Positions 52,421-61,395 of a stretch of 64,000 bases of DNA are shown here, piece by piece. A model generated the notes under the pieces. It ran no database searches and was not told where the DNA came from. It worked only from the letters and a program-made list of their open reading frames with translations. The DNA is from JACPFJ01 sp036504875. GTDB taxonomy: Bacteria > Desulfobacterota > Desulfuromonadia > Geobacterales > Pseudopelobacteraceae. The first letter of the stretch is position 1. The number at the start of each line of letters is the position of its first letter. The translations under genes and the position numbers were made by a program. The stretch spans positions 10,373-74,372 of the forward strand of contig DASXUK010000063.1 of assembly GCA_036504875.1 (NCBI GenBank). The letters are read 5' to 3'.

Positions 52421-53053
52421 ATGCGAAACCATTTCATCTCGGCCGCTGCGGTTCTTTTGCTGGCGCTTTTATTGCGGATAAAGCCCATGGAATTCGCCCT
52501 GCTGGCCCTTTCCATTCTATTCGTGCTATTTGCGGAACTGATCAACACTGCGGTAGAGAGAGTGGTAGATCTGGTCTCGCCCGGTTATCATCCTTTGGCC
52601 AAGATTGCCAAAGATACGGCCGCCGGTGGCGTTCTGGTGGCGGCCATCGGGGCGGCCATCATGGGTTACATGGTCTTGGCAGGTTATATCTTCCCCCTTT
52701 ATGGAAAGGCACTCACCATGTTAGGCGCACCATCCGATCTAGGTACCGTTGTATCTATCCTGATCGTCACCATTGTCGTGATCATGTTAAAAAGCATGAC
52801 CGGCAAAGGGAGTCCGCTGCATGGCGGGCTGCCCAGCGGACATGCTGCGATCGCCTTTTCAATCGCCACTGCAGTCTCTATGAACACCCAAAATCCGCTG
52901 GCATCTTTACTCTCTATCGCTTTGGCCATAATGGTAAGTCATTCAAGGCTTTTGATGCGGATTCATACCATGGGCGAGGTAGTACTGGGTTCTTTTTTAG
53001 GGGCTATGATCACCTTTACTGTTCTGCTTTTATTTAAATTTTTCAATGCTTGA
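52421..53053 (+). CDS. dgkA: Diacylglycerol kinase fused to a PAP2-like phosphatase domain
   Basis: Residues 1-95 are a DgkA-type membrane kinase (about three helices, with ELINTAVERVVDLVSPGYHPLAKIAKD). Residues 100-210 are a PAP2-like domain with LPSGHAA and HSRLLMRIHTMGEVVLG. The conserved N-terminus continues upstream as VKPDRFIDSVNCAIEGIIHAVRSEKH in the same frame from 52343, but no ATG/GTG/TTG precedes it. An ATT at 52316 lies eight bases after AAAAGGAG. The true gene therefore probably starts before 52421. The likely role is diacylglycerol or undecaprenol phosphorylation combined with dephosphorylation of lipid phosphates in the inner membrane. Confidence 0.85.
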   Translation: MRNHFISAAAVLLLALLLRIKPMEFALLALSILFVLFAELINTAVERVVDLVSPGYHPLAKIAKDTAAGGVLVAAIGAAIMGYMVLAGYIFPLYGKALTMLGAPSDLGTVVSILIVTIVVIMLKSMTGKGSPLHGGLPSGHAAIAFSIATAVSMNTQNPLASLLSIALAIMVSHSRLLMRIHTMGEVVLGSFLGAMITFTVLLLFKFFNA

Positions 53054-53068
53054 TGGAGGTCGGTAAAG

Positions 53069-53926
53069 TTGGAAGAAAGTAACGGTAAAAAAATAAGGTT
53101 TCTGGGTTTGATCGGCCGCTTCATGACCGGTCGAAGAAGGATTACCAGCGATGAAATTCAGGAATTTATTGAGGCAAGCGAGGAAGAAGGCCTTGTAAAT
53201 GAAGAAGAGAGCGAGATGATTCGCTCAATCTTCTCATTGCGCACTACTGTGGTACGTGAAATCATGGTTCCCAGAACCGAGATGGCCTGTGTATCTGCCG
53301 AGGCAACGGTAAGGGAATTGCTGGAAACGATTATCAACTGCGGCCACTCCCGCATCCCGGTCTATGATAACACCATCGACAACATCATCGGCCTCCTTTA
53401 CGCCAAGGACCTGCTGAAATATTGGGGAGAAGATCAGGAACGGGTGCAGGTGCGGGATTTTATGCGTACCACTTATTTTATTCCCGAAACAAAAAGCCTG
53501 GAACAACTCCTTCAGGAATTCAAACACAAGCATGTTCATCTGGCGGTGGTTATCGATGAGTATGGCGGCACTTCCGGACTGGTCACTATCGAAGATCTTC
53601 TTGAGCAGATTGTGGGGGATATTCAGGATGAGTATGACCAGGAGGAAGCTCTGTTCGAAGTCAATCCGGACGGTTCAATTGTCGCCGATGCCCGTATGCC
53701 AGTTGAGGACCTGGAGGAATATTTCAAGGTGCAAATCGAGCGGGACAAGTTTGATAGTGTTGGCGGCCTGATCTTTCATCTGACCGGCAAAATACCTTCC
53801 AGCGGAGATTTTGTTGAAGGAGCCGGACTGCGCATGACCGTTCTGGATGCTGATGAAAGAAAAATCAAAAAAGTAAGCATTACACGCCTGGATGGCAGCT
53901 CTGGCGAAGCGCAGGGTGGCGAGTGA
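53069..53926 (+). CDS. CorC/HlyC-type CBS-domain protein
   Basis: A 285-residue cytoplasmic member of the CorC/YbeX family, associated with magnesium/cobalt export or ribosome-linked functions. Two CBS motifs cover about residues 65-185, starting REIMVPRTEM and including VVIDEYGGTSGLVTIEDLLEQIVGDI, followed by a CorC_HlyC domain (about 200-280) with ARMPVEDLEEYF. The start is TTG at 53069 with GGAGG nine bases upstream. No DUF21 membrane domain is present. lnt overlaps its end by four bases (GTGA). Confidence 0.93.
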   Translation: MEESNGKKIRFLGLIGRFMTGRRRITSDEIQEFIEASEEEGLVNEEESEMIRSIFSLRTTVVREIMVPRTEMACVSAEATVRELLETIINCGHSRIPVYDNTIDNIIGLLYAKDLLKYWGEDQERVQVRDFMRTTYFIPETKSLEQLLQEFKHKHVHLAVVIDEYGGTSGLVTIEDLLEQIVGDIQDEYDQEEALFEVNPDGSIVADARMPVEDLEEYFKVQIERDKFDSVGGLIFHLTGKIPSSGDFVEGAGLRMTVLDADERKIKKVSITRLDGSSGEAQGGE

Positions 53927-55485
53927 CAAGACGAAACCTCACTGCTCAGCTTTCTGTTTTTTTTGATCAACCCGGACTTCTTGCAATCGCTTCCGGTGTA
54001 ATGATCGCCGTTTCCTTTCCCAATGCCGGGCTTTCTCTTCTGGCCTGGATCGCGCTGATCCCGCTGCTGATTGCCCTTGAAGGAAGTTCCCCCCGCACCG
54101 CATTCAGACTAGGTTTCACCTGCGGCCTCAGCGCTTATGCCATGATCCTGTACTGGATCAACATCGTTGTCACCAAGTACGGACATCTGCCATGGGCGGT
54201 CAGCATACCGGTCTACCTGATGCTGGTAGCCTGGCTGGCCCTGTTTTACGGCCTGACCTGTCTGGTGGCGCGCAATGGAGAACAAGTAGCGATCAAATCA
54301 GCCTTTACCCTGCCGGTAGCCTGGGTTGCCTTTGATTTCATCCGCTCGTTCCTGCTCTCCGGTTTTCCATGGGCCATGCTGGGCCATTCCCAGTACCGCA
54401 TCCTGACGCTGATCCAGATTGCCGATATTGCCGGTGTATATGGCATCACCTTTTTGATCGTACTGGCCAACATAGTTCTTTACCGCGTCCTGCGAGCAAT
54501 CTGTGGTGCCAAGGACCTTTATCCTGTAAAAAGCGCACTGACCTTGGTTGTCCTTTTGATTGCAACCCTGTTTTATGGATTCCACAGTCTCAGGGAAAAC
54601 GAAAACACCGCCGAAACGCCGCTCCGCGTGGCTTTGATCCAGGGAAACATCGCACAGGATGTAAAATGGAGCCCTTCCTTTCAGAAGCAGACGGTTGATA
54701 TCTATGAACGGCTGACACGCGAAGCCGCCAAGGGTGGCGTTGACCTGGTGATCTGGCCGGAAAGCGCCGTGCCTTTCTTTTTCCAGGACGAACTGCTTTA
54801 TGCCGAACAGATCCGAAGCCTGGCGCGGGAGTTTTCCACCAACCTGCTGATCGGCAGCCCGGCCCACGAACTGCGCAATGGTAAAAGCACCTTTCTCAAC
54901 AGCGCCTTTGTCATCAACAACCGCGGAGAAACTGCCGGCAGAAGTGATAAACTCCATTTGGTGCCGTTTGGCGAATTCGTTCCGCTAGGGCGTTTTTTCC
55001 CTTTTATCAGCAAGCTGGTGGTCGGGATTGGCGACTTTTCATCGGGTGAACGGATAATAACCCTGCCGGTCAACAATACCGAGGTCGGTACCCTGATCTG
55101 CTATGAGGGAATATTTCCTGAGCTAGCACGGGATTATGTTCGCGCCGGCGCTCGAATTCTGGTTAACATTACCAATGATGCCTGGTTCGGCCGATCTCCG
55201 GCCCCCTACCAACACCTGTCTATTGCTGCATTTCGTGCCGTGGAGACCCGTACTCCCCTGTTGCGGGCCGCCAACACAGGTATTACCGCCATTATAGATC
55301 AGAATGGCCACATCGGGACCATGACCGGGCTGTTTACGGAAGGCTTCCGGACCGGCGAAATCAGGCCTGGTAGCGGCAAATCCATTTATCTGAAAATTGG
55401 CGACAGCATGGCCTGGCTGTGTCTTTTGCTGACTGCCGGGATTCTGGTACTAGTCCGGACTAGACGCGCCAAGCCGGTGAAGTAG
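53923..55485 (+). CDS. lnt: Apolipoprotein N-acyltransferase
   Basis: Lnt adds the third acyl chain to lipoproteins in the inner membrane. The 520-residue protein has about six N-terminal helices and a nitrilase domain with the catalytic triad Glu in WPESAVPF, Lys in DKLHLVPFGE and Cys in CYEGIFPE, plus NITNDAWFG. A last helix lies at the C-terminus. The start is GTG 53923 overlapping the corC stop. The corC-lnt pair is conserved in many Gram-negative bacteria. Confidence 0.96.
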   Translation: MTRRNLTAQLSVFFDQPGLLAIASGVMIAVSFPNAGLSLLAWIALIPLLIALEGSSPRTAFRLGFTCGLSAYAMILYWINIVVTKYGHLPWAVSIPVYLMLVAWLALFYGLTCLVARNGEQVAIKSAFTLPVAWVAFDFIRSFLLSGFPWAMLGHSQYRILTLIQIADIAGVYGITFLIVLANIVLYRVLRAICGAKDLYPVKSALTLVVLLIATLFYGFHSLRENENTAETPLRVALIQGNIAQDVKWSPSFQKQTVDIYERLTREAAKGGVDLVIWPESAVPFFFQDELLYAEQIRSLAREFSTNLLIGSPAHELRNGKSTFLNSAFVINNRGETAGRSDKLHLVPFGEFVPLGRFFPFISKLVVGIGDFSSGERIITLPVNNTEVGTLICYEGIFPELARDYVRAGARILVNITNDAWFGRSPAPYQHLSIAAFRAVETRTPLLRAANTGITAIIDQNGHIGTMTGLFTEGFRTGEIRPGSGKSIYLKIGDSMAWLCLLLTAGILVLVRTRRAKPVK

Positions 55486-55555
55486 GTATTCCGGGATATT
55501 AGCCGGCTCGACAACCCATCACAACTTTCAAACCAAAGATAACAAGGAGTAAATA

Positions 55556-56675
55556 ATGTTTCGTGAAGAATTAGCCTGCCTGAATGACCTGAATGACCGC
55601 ATCTCCAAGCTTCGGGGGTCTCTTTGACATAGAGGCCAAGCGTGAGGCGATTCTGGAAATCGAATCCAAGATTGCTGCCCCGGGCTTCTGGGACGCTGCC
55701 GACAAGTCACAGGATATACTGAGAGAGCGTACCGCTCTGGAGAAGACCGTCCAGATATGGGACTCTCTCACCCGTCAGCTCGAAGATCTGCGGATTATGA
55801 TCGAGTTGGGCGAAGAGGCCCAGGATGAGACCACGCTGGTAGAAGTCAGAGATATGAATCAGCGCCTTTTGAAAGGCGTGGAAGCGGCCGAGTTCCAGCG
55901 GATGCTTTCCGGCACCCATGACCGCAATTCGTGCTTTATCTCCATCAACCCCGGCGCCGGCGGAACCGAGTCCCAGGATTGGGCCGAGATGTTGCTGCGC
56001 ATGTACCTGCGCTTCTGTGAAAAAAAGGGCTGGAAAACCACCATCACCGATTATCAGAATGGTGAGGAGGCCGGTATAAAATCAGTCACTTTCAGCGTCA
56101 GCGGAGAATATGCCTATGGTCATCTCAAGGCCGAGGCCGGCATCCACCGCCTGGTAAGGATTTCCCCTTTTGACAGCAATGCCCGCCGGCACACTTCTTT
56201 TGCTTCTCTGTATGCCTTTCCCGAGATCGAGGAGGAAGACATCTCGATCAAGATTTCAGAGACTGATCTGCGAATAGATACCTACCGATCCGGCGGCGCT
56301 GGTGGCCAGCATGTCAACACCACCGATTCGGCGGTTCGTATCACCCATCTGCCGACCAATATTGTAGTTGCCTGCCAGTCCGAGCGCAGCCAGCACCTTA
56401 ACAAGGCCACTGCCATGAAGGTCCTCAGATCCAAGCTATACGAGCGGGAGGTTGAAGAGCGAACCGCCAAGGCATCCGAAATCGCGGCCGAGAAGAAGGA
56501 TATCGGCTGGGGCAGCCAGATTCGTTCCTATGTGCTGCACCCCTACAAGATGGTCAAGGATTTAAGGACCGGCGTGGAATCGGGCAATCCTGACGCAGTA
56601 CTGGATGGCGCCTTGGACGACTTCATTAATGCAATGTTGATGGGCGTGCGGCGTGATGTAAAGGATGTTGACTAA
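55556..56675 (+). CDS. prfB: Peptide chain release factor 2 with programmed +1 frameshift
   Basis: RF2 ends translation at UGA and UAA. The gene begins at ATG 55556 (AAGGAG site), and after 23 codons meets an in-frame TGA at 55625-55627. The ribosome must slip +1 at CTT TGA C and continue with GACATAGAGGCC. The full product is 372 residues. It has the peptidyl-tRNA hydrolysis motif GGQ in GGAGGQHVNTTDSAVR and the stop-recognition SPF in SPFDSNARR. No lysS follows in the window. Confidence 0.96.
55611..55628 (+). promoter_or_regulatory. RF2 recoding site
   Basis: CTT-CGG-GGG-TCT-CTT-TGA-C is the RF2 autoregulatory frameshift signal. The GGGGG run acts as the internal Shine-Dalgarno element three bases before CTT. 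It matches the E. coli AGG-GGG-TAT-CTT-TGA-C, with TCT for TAT and CGG for AGG. Confidence 0.95.
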
Positions 56676-56728
56676 ATACAGGCACGAGATGGCTGTACCC
56701 GCCCGAACCGATAATTTGTTTGACCCAG

Positions 56729-56764
56729 AACGTCCCTCCGACTTTAAGCGGCGGGACGTTTTTA
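56729..56764 (+). terminator. Terminator after prfB
   Basis: AACGTCCC pairs with GGGACGTT around a 16-base loop that can pair further (CCG/CGG), followed by TTTTA. Confidence 0.8.
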
Positions 56765-56859
56765 GTAATAAAAGCAGGAAAAAGTTCTTTACTAGCAACC
56801 TGCAAATATGGATACTAACAGCACCCAATCCAGATCATTAAACAAAAAGATCAGCCAGC

Positions 56860-57726
56860 ATGCCATTCATCCTAAGATCGATATTTATTTTCGCCTTATT
56901 CGCCCTGCTCACGCCGGGAGTGTCACACGCCGCCCCCGCTCAAGGAATCAAGAAGCTTGGCCATGCCATTCAGATGGGAGCCTTTTCCGAAGTCGGAAAT
57001 GCCGAGCGCTTTGCCGCAAAACTGCAGTCCAAGGGTATTGAAGCCTTCTATTTCCGCAAAGACAATGGGATCTATGCCGTCCGTTTCGGAGATTTTCCTA
57101 CCAAGGAAAAGGCTCGTGCCGTTGCAAATAAATTAGTCACCGACCGGTTGATCGACAGTTACTACATCGCTCCGCCCAACGAGGTGGTGTTTTCCAAACC
57201 CAAGGAACCGGGCTGGCAAAAACCACCGCCGGAAGAAATCCATGTGCCTCGCGCAACCAAGCCACCTGCTACTGTCAAAGAGCCTTCCGGCAGTCGCACC
57301 ACCCGAACCGCCGAGCAGGCGGACAAAACAAAGCCGGGCCGCAATGACAAAGACATGGGCGCTATTGCGGCCCGTACTGCCGAGCGCTTCGTAGGGATCC
57401 CCTATCGTTGGGGCGGTGATACTGTTGTTGATGGAATGGATTGCAGCGGTTTTGTTCGCGCGGTCTACAACCTATGCGGCATCAGTATTCCCCGAACCTC
57501 TCGCGAGCAGTTCGGTGCCGGTGATTTGATCATAAAAGCGGATCTTCAGGATGGTGATCTGGTTTTTTTCGGTGCTTCCGAGGATAAAATAAACCATGTT
57601 GGCATCTATGTGGGTAACGGCAAGTTTGTGCACGCCCCCCGTCGGGGCGAGGATATCAAAATCTCTACCGTGGATGAGAGCTATTTTGAGAAGCGTTTTG
57701 TAGGAGCGCGCCGCTATTTTCAGTAA
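56860..57726 (+). CDS. Secreted SPOR and NlpC/P60 peptidoglycan endopeptidase
   Basis: A 288-residue exported protein. The signal peptide is about residues 1-24 (VSHAAPAQ). An SPOR-like domain (about 33-110) has IQMGAFSEVGNAERF and FYFRKDNGIYAVRFGDF, binding denuded glycan strands. A Pro/Lys-rich linker follows. The C-terminal NlpC/P60 domain (about 165-288) has the catalytic Cys in DCSGFVRAV, then INHVGIYVG and FVHAP for the histidine positions. It probably cleaves stem peptides at the septum. The ribosome site before ATG 56860 is weak. Confidence 0.9.
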   Translation: MPFILRSIFIFALFALLTPGVSHAAPAQGIKKLGHAIQMGAFSEVGNAERFAAKLQSKGIEAFYFRKDNGIYAVRFGDFPTKEKARAVANKLVTDRLIDSYYIAPPNEVVFSKPKEPGWQKPPPEEIHVPRATKPPATVKEPSGSRTTRTAEQADKTKPGRNDKDMGAIAARTAERFVGIPYRWGGDTVVDGMDCSGFVRAVYNLCGISIPRTSREQFGAGDLIIKADLQDGDLVFFGASEDKINHVGIYVGNGKFVHAPRRGEDIKISTVDESYFEKRFVGARRYFQ

Positions 57727-57820
57727 ACTCGCTGAAGTTGCCAGAGTTTACTTGATACCTTCCTCTTAACCTTTAAGATTAAATAATCAGATTTGAAATT
57801 TTCTAGTTCAAGGACAGCAG

Positions 57821-59062
57821 ATGGCAATCATTAAACCATTCCGTGCGCTACGGCCCCCAAAGAAACTGGCTCAACAGGTGGCGGCACTTCCCTATGATGT
57901 TATGAATGTCGAAGAAGCACGCGAAATGGCCGCCGGGAATCCGGACAGTTTCCTGCATATATCGCGTCCCGAGATAGATCTGCCGGTTGAAATCGATCCG
58001 CATGCTGAATCAGTTTACGTGCAAGGCCGACAAAACCTGGAACAGTTCATCAAACAGGGGCGACTTGTCCAGGACGATCAGGAAATTTTTTATGTCTACC
58101 GTCAGCGCATGGGCTCCATCACCCAGACCGGTCTGGTGGTCTGCGCCAGCGTCGATGACTATCAGAGCGGCGTGATTAAAAAACACGAACTCACCCGGGC
58201 CGACAAAGAAGAGGATCGCGTCAAGCACATTGATTATCTGGATGCCAATGATGAGCCGGTGTTCTACCTGTCCCGTTCCTGTGGCGAGGTGGAGGGGATC
58301 ATTGAAGGGGTCACCAATGGTCTGCCGGAATACGATTTTACCAGTGATGACGGGGTGGCCCATACCCTCTGGATCATAAGCGACAGAATATTGATCGAGC
58401 GACTGACCGCCCTCTTTGCCGCTATCCCAAGATTGTACGTGGCGGATGGTCATCATCGCAGCGCTGCTGCCGGAAGAGTGCGCGAGCTGCGACGGAAAGA
58501 AAACCAGGGCCACAGCGGCCAGGAGGAGTACAACTATTTCCTGACCGTGATCTTCCCGGAGAACCAGCTCAACATCATGCCTTACAATCGGGCGGTCAAG
58601 GATCTAAACGGTCATAGCGTGGCTGATTTCATGGCTAAGCTCCAGACTCTCTTCGAGATTACCCCTTCCCCTGCGCAGGTTGTACCCGGCCAGCGGCACC
58701 ACTTCGGCATGTACCTGGCAGGTAGCTGGTATCAGCTACAGGCTCGCCATGAAATAGTCAACGAGATCGACACCGTCAGCCGCCTGGATGTCTCGATCCT
58801 TCAGGACCGCCTGTTGAGCCCGATCCTGGGCATCGAAAACCCCCGTACCGACCAGCGCATCCACTTCGTTGGCGGCATCCGCGGCAATGATGAACTGGTC
58901 AAGCTGGTTGATTCCGGAGAGTACAGCGTCGCCTTCTCCCTCTTTCCAACTTCGATCCGCGAATTGATTGAGCTGGCCGACCAGGACCAGATTATGCCCC
59001 CCAAATCAACCTGGTTCGAACCCAAACTGCGTAGCGGCCTGTTCGTACATCTGCTTTCCTGA
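57821..59062 (+). CDS. DUF1015 family protein
   Basis: A 413-residue protein of the DUF1015 family, recognised by IIKPFRALRP at the start, LPYDVMNVEEARE near residue 27, and the central YVADGHHRSAAAGRV near residue 207. The function is unknown; related proteins in anaerobes lie near serine or 2-hydroxyacid metabolism genes. The Sir2 gene follows seven bases after the stop, so the two are probably co-transcribed. No signal peptide or membrane helix is visible. Confidence 0.88.
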   Translation: MAIIKPFRALRPPKKLAQQVAALPYDVMNVEEAREMAAGNPDSFLHISRPEIDLPVEIDPHAESVYVQGRQNLEQFIKQGRLVQDDQEIFYVYRQRMGSITQTGLVVCASVDDYQSGVIKKHELTRADKEEDRVKHIDYLDANDEPVFYLSRSCGEVEGIIEGVTNGLPEYDFTSDDGVAHTLWIISDRILIERLTALFAAIPRLYVADGHHRSAAAGRVRELRRKENQGHSGQEEYNYFLTVIFPENQLNIMPYNRAVKDLNGHSVADFMAKLQTLFEITPSPAQVVPGQRHHFGMYLAGSWYQLQARHEIVNEIDTVSRLDVSILQDRLLSPILGIENPRTDQRIHFVGGIRGNDELVKLVDSGEYSVAFSLFPTSIRELIELADQDQIMPPKSTWFEPKLRSGLFVHLLS

Positions 59063-59068
59063 AAAGCC

Positions 59069-59887
59069 ATGCTTGCCAGGGCTGCCAAAGCGATCAGAGA
59101 GGCCGAAGTCTTCATCATCACCGCCGGAGCCGGCATGGGGGTCGATTCCGGGCTGCCTGATTTCCGCGGCAACCAAGGCTTTTGGCAAGCCTACTCACCC
59201 TATGCCCGACTTGGGTTATCTTTTGTAGAGGCCGCCAATCCGGCTCATTTCCAACGCGACCCGGCCTTTGGCTGGGGCTTTTACGGCCACCGCACCAACC
59301 TTTATCGTGCCACCATTCCCCACCAAGGCTTCCATATCATCCAGCGCTGGATCGAGTCCAATCAAGCCGATTATTTCGTAGTCACCTCCAACGTAGATGG
59401 ACAATTCCAAAAAGCCGGTTACAGCGATAACAAGATCCTGGAGGTGCATGGCTCGATCCATTACCTGCAATGCCTGACCCCCTGCAGCAGCAATATCTGG
59501 AAAAATGACGAAATCATTCCGGTGGACGAGCTTAGCATGCGGGCCCGCTACATCCCCAGATGCCCCGATTGCAAAGAGGTCAGCCGGCCCAACATCCTCA
59601 TGTTCGGGGATTGGTCCTGGCTGCCGGACCGCACCCGGATTCAGGAGTTCAACTTTGAAGGCTTCCTTGAGCAACATGCTGACAAACGGATTGCGGTTAT
59701 CGAAATGGGGGCCGGCAGCGCCATCCCCACTATTCGGACCACTTCAGAAAGGATCGGATGGAAGTATGAGGGGGCAACAGTTATCCGGATCAATCCGCGG
59801 GAACCGGAGATAAAGGCGCCGCATATTTCATTGGCCTGCGGGGCTTTGGAGGGCTTGCAAAAAATCGATCAAGCTTTAAAAGCTTAA
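59069..59887 (+). CDS. Sir2-family NAD-dependent deacylase-like protein
   Basis: A 272-residue sirtuin-like protein. The NAD-binding loop GAGMGVDSGLPDFRG is at 20-34, TSNVDG at 106-111, and the catalytic His127 lies in LEVHGSIH. Four zinc cysteines are present as C135/C139 (CxxxC rather than CxxC) and C165/C168. The usual TQNxDGLH is TSNVDGQF here, so substrate or activity may differ from standard CobB. Its start lies seven bases after the DUF1015 stop with a weak ribosome site. Confidence 0.87.
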   Translation: MLARAAKAIREAEVFIITAGAGMGVDSGLPDFRGNQGFWQAYSPYARLGLSFVEAANPAHFQRDPAFGWGFYGHRTNLYRATIPHQGFHIIQRWIESNQADYFVVTSNVDGQFQKAGYSDNKILEVHGSIHYLQCLTPCSSNIWKNDEIIPVDELSMRARYIPRCPDCKEVSRPNILMFGDWSWLPDRTRIQEFNFEGFLEQHADKRIAVIEMGAGSAIPTIRTTSERIGWKYEGATVIRINPREPEIKAPHISLACGALEGLQKIDQALKA

Positions 59888-59894
59888 AAAAACT

Positions 59895-60035
59895 TTACCA
59901 CGAGGCACGAAGGTCACGAAGTAAAACGTAGAATAATTCCAGTCGTTTGTATACTAGGCGCACCACCTTTCAGGTTAATATACCTTTTGACTTTCTTCTC
60001 GAATTCTTCGTGTACTTCGTGTCTTTCGTGGTGAA
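59895..60035. repeat. Intergenic inverted repeat (CACGAAG type) after sir2
   Basis: The left arm TTACCACGAGGCACGAAGG (59895 on) and the right arm (60003-60035), whose complement reads TTCACCACGAAAGACACGAA, enclose about 75 bases. It is related to the copy at 43981-44134. Confidence 0.75.
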
Positions 60036-60066
60036 TAAATGCCGTTGACCCAAAAAACCTGGTTAC

Positions 60067-60100
60067 AAAAAAAGGGACCCCTTGTCGGAGTCCCTTTTTT
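60067..60100. terminator. Bidirectional terminator between sir2 and the transglutaminase gene
   Basis: AAAAGGGAC pairs with GTCCCTTTT, with A and T runs on the outer sides, so it can stop transcripts from both convergent genes. Confidence 0.85.
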
Positions 60101-60118
60101 ATTGCTATATCTAATTAA

Positions 60119-61144
60119 TCATTGAGCCGTATAGGTAATGGTGTACTTGAAGGTGGCTGGATCAAGCCAGTCCAGGGTCTTCTCCCCTACCCGCCCAAAG
60201 GGATACATCAGGTAGTTGACCGGTTTGCCCGGCTGGGGCGGATTCAGGGTCAGGTCTCGTCCCATGCCGAGCTTGACACGGTAGGGATCGATGCCTCCCC
60301 AGAAATAGGCCCGCAGCTCCTTGGTCTTGCTGTCTTCCAGCTTGAGATTATCGGTCAGCATGGCCTTGCGTACATCGGCAGCATCCACCGGTACCCAGCC
60401 GTAGCCTGGCAGAAAAAATTCAGCCCAGCAGTGCTGCCAGGTGGAGATGTCCTCCCGCTCCTTTTTTCCCATGCGAATTCCAAACACCTCGCGCGCCGGC
60501 ACCCCGGCCGCCCTGGCCAATGCCACAAACACCGAATGGATATCGGCACACTTCCCCCCCGGGTTCTTCAGCAGCAGACAAACGTCACCCGCCCCGCAAC
60601 CGCGCGTTTTGGGATCGCGGTAGGTATTGTCGCAGGTCCAATCGTAAATGGCCTTGGCCTTTTCCAGAACAGTTGTTTTCCCGGCAACAATGGTTTTGGC
60701 CAGTCGGCCAACCTCACCATCAACAGGTCCAAGCGCGGTTGGCGCCAGATAACGTGCATAATCGGTTGGGTTCCAAGCGGTTTCCTTGGCTGGGAAATCC
60801 CGCCGGAGCACCTCTTTTCGGTCGGCCTTATAAACAAAACTCAGCTTGCGGCTCTTAGCATCCTTGTTCCAGCGCGCATACAGCATGGGTGTGCTGTAGT
60901 TGGCATCAGTATAAACGGCCGAGGTCGCAAAATCGCCGCTGATTTTAACGTCGGTGATAGCCTGGTCATTATCAGAAACAGGATAGGGAATCCAGACCTC
61001 GGCCTCCCCGGCTGGATCATGAGCGGAGAGATCGACTGACATGGCGATCGTCCCGCTGTGACTCTTGGCCCAGGCCGGACTAAGCGAAAGAGTTGAGAGC
61101 ATAACGACAGAAACGAGTGCTGCTAAAATGTTACGAATGTTCAT
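60119..61144 (-). CDS. Exported transglutaminase-like domain protein
   Basis: A 341-residue protein with an N-terminal signal peptide (ending SPAWAKS near residue 27). ATG 61144 has AAAGG six bases upstream; a longer frame from 61204 lacks this. The transglutaminase-like core carries Cys in NPGGKCADIHSVF, His in STWQHCWAEFF and Asp in GWVPVDAADV. The residue order fits the family, though whether it crosslinks or cleaves peptides is not known. It probably works in the periplasm. The gene is alone between a terminator and tcdA. Confidence 0.88.
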   Translation of the reverse strand: MNIRNILAALVSVVMLSTLSLSPAWAKSHSGTIAMSVDLSAHDPAGEAEVWIPYPVSDNDQAITDVKISGDFATSAVYTDANYSTPMLYARWNKDAKSRKLSFVYKADRKEVLRRDFPAKETAWNPTDYARYLAPTALGPVDGEVGRLAKTIVAGKTTVLEKAKAIYDWTCDNTYRDPKTRGCGAGDVCLLLKNPGGKCADIHSVFVALARAAGVPAREVFGIRMGKKEREDISTWQHCWAEFFLPGYGWVPVDAADVRKAMLTDNLKLEDSKTKELRAYFWGGIDPYRVKLGMGRDLTLNPPQPGKPVNYLMYPFGRVGEKTLDWLDPATFKYTITYTAQ

Positions 61145-61300
61145 GTAAGGCCTTTCCAATGCGTATTTGCCGAAACTATACAGCAGCTTTATCGGCTTGG
61201 CCAATTGGTAATATCTATAAATACGATTGGTTCTATTTGGATAAGCGATACAGCGGAAGGAATGGCTTTAGAACTCAAGGAAGACAAAATGACGCAGTTG

Positions 61301-61386
61301 CCCCTCATCCGGCCTTCGGCCACCTTCTCCCGAAGGAGAAGGAATTTGGCAGGTTTTACTTTGTGTTCTTTGTGCGCTTTGTGTGA
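61301..61386. repeat. Short palindromes plus a single CACAAAG-type arm
   Basis: GGCC-TTC-GGCC (61311-61321) and CCTTCTCC-CGAA-GGAGAAGG (61323-61342) are adjacent hairpins. At 61356-61386 the sequence TTTGTGTTCTTTGTGCGCTTTGTG resembles one arm of the family seen at 43981-44134. Confidence 0.55.
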
Positions 61387-61395
61387 GAAACGGCT

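Noticed and set aside
60122..61039. 305-codon plus-strand frame opposite the transglutaminase gene
   Set aside because: It mirrors the opposite-strand gene, which has a signal peptide and full catalytic residues; the plus frame has no recognisable domain.
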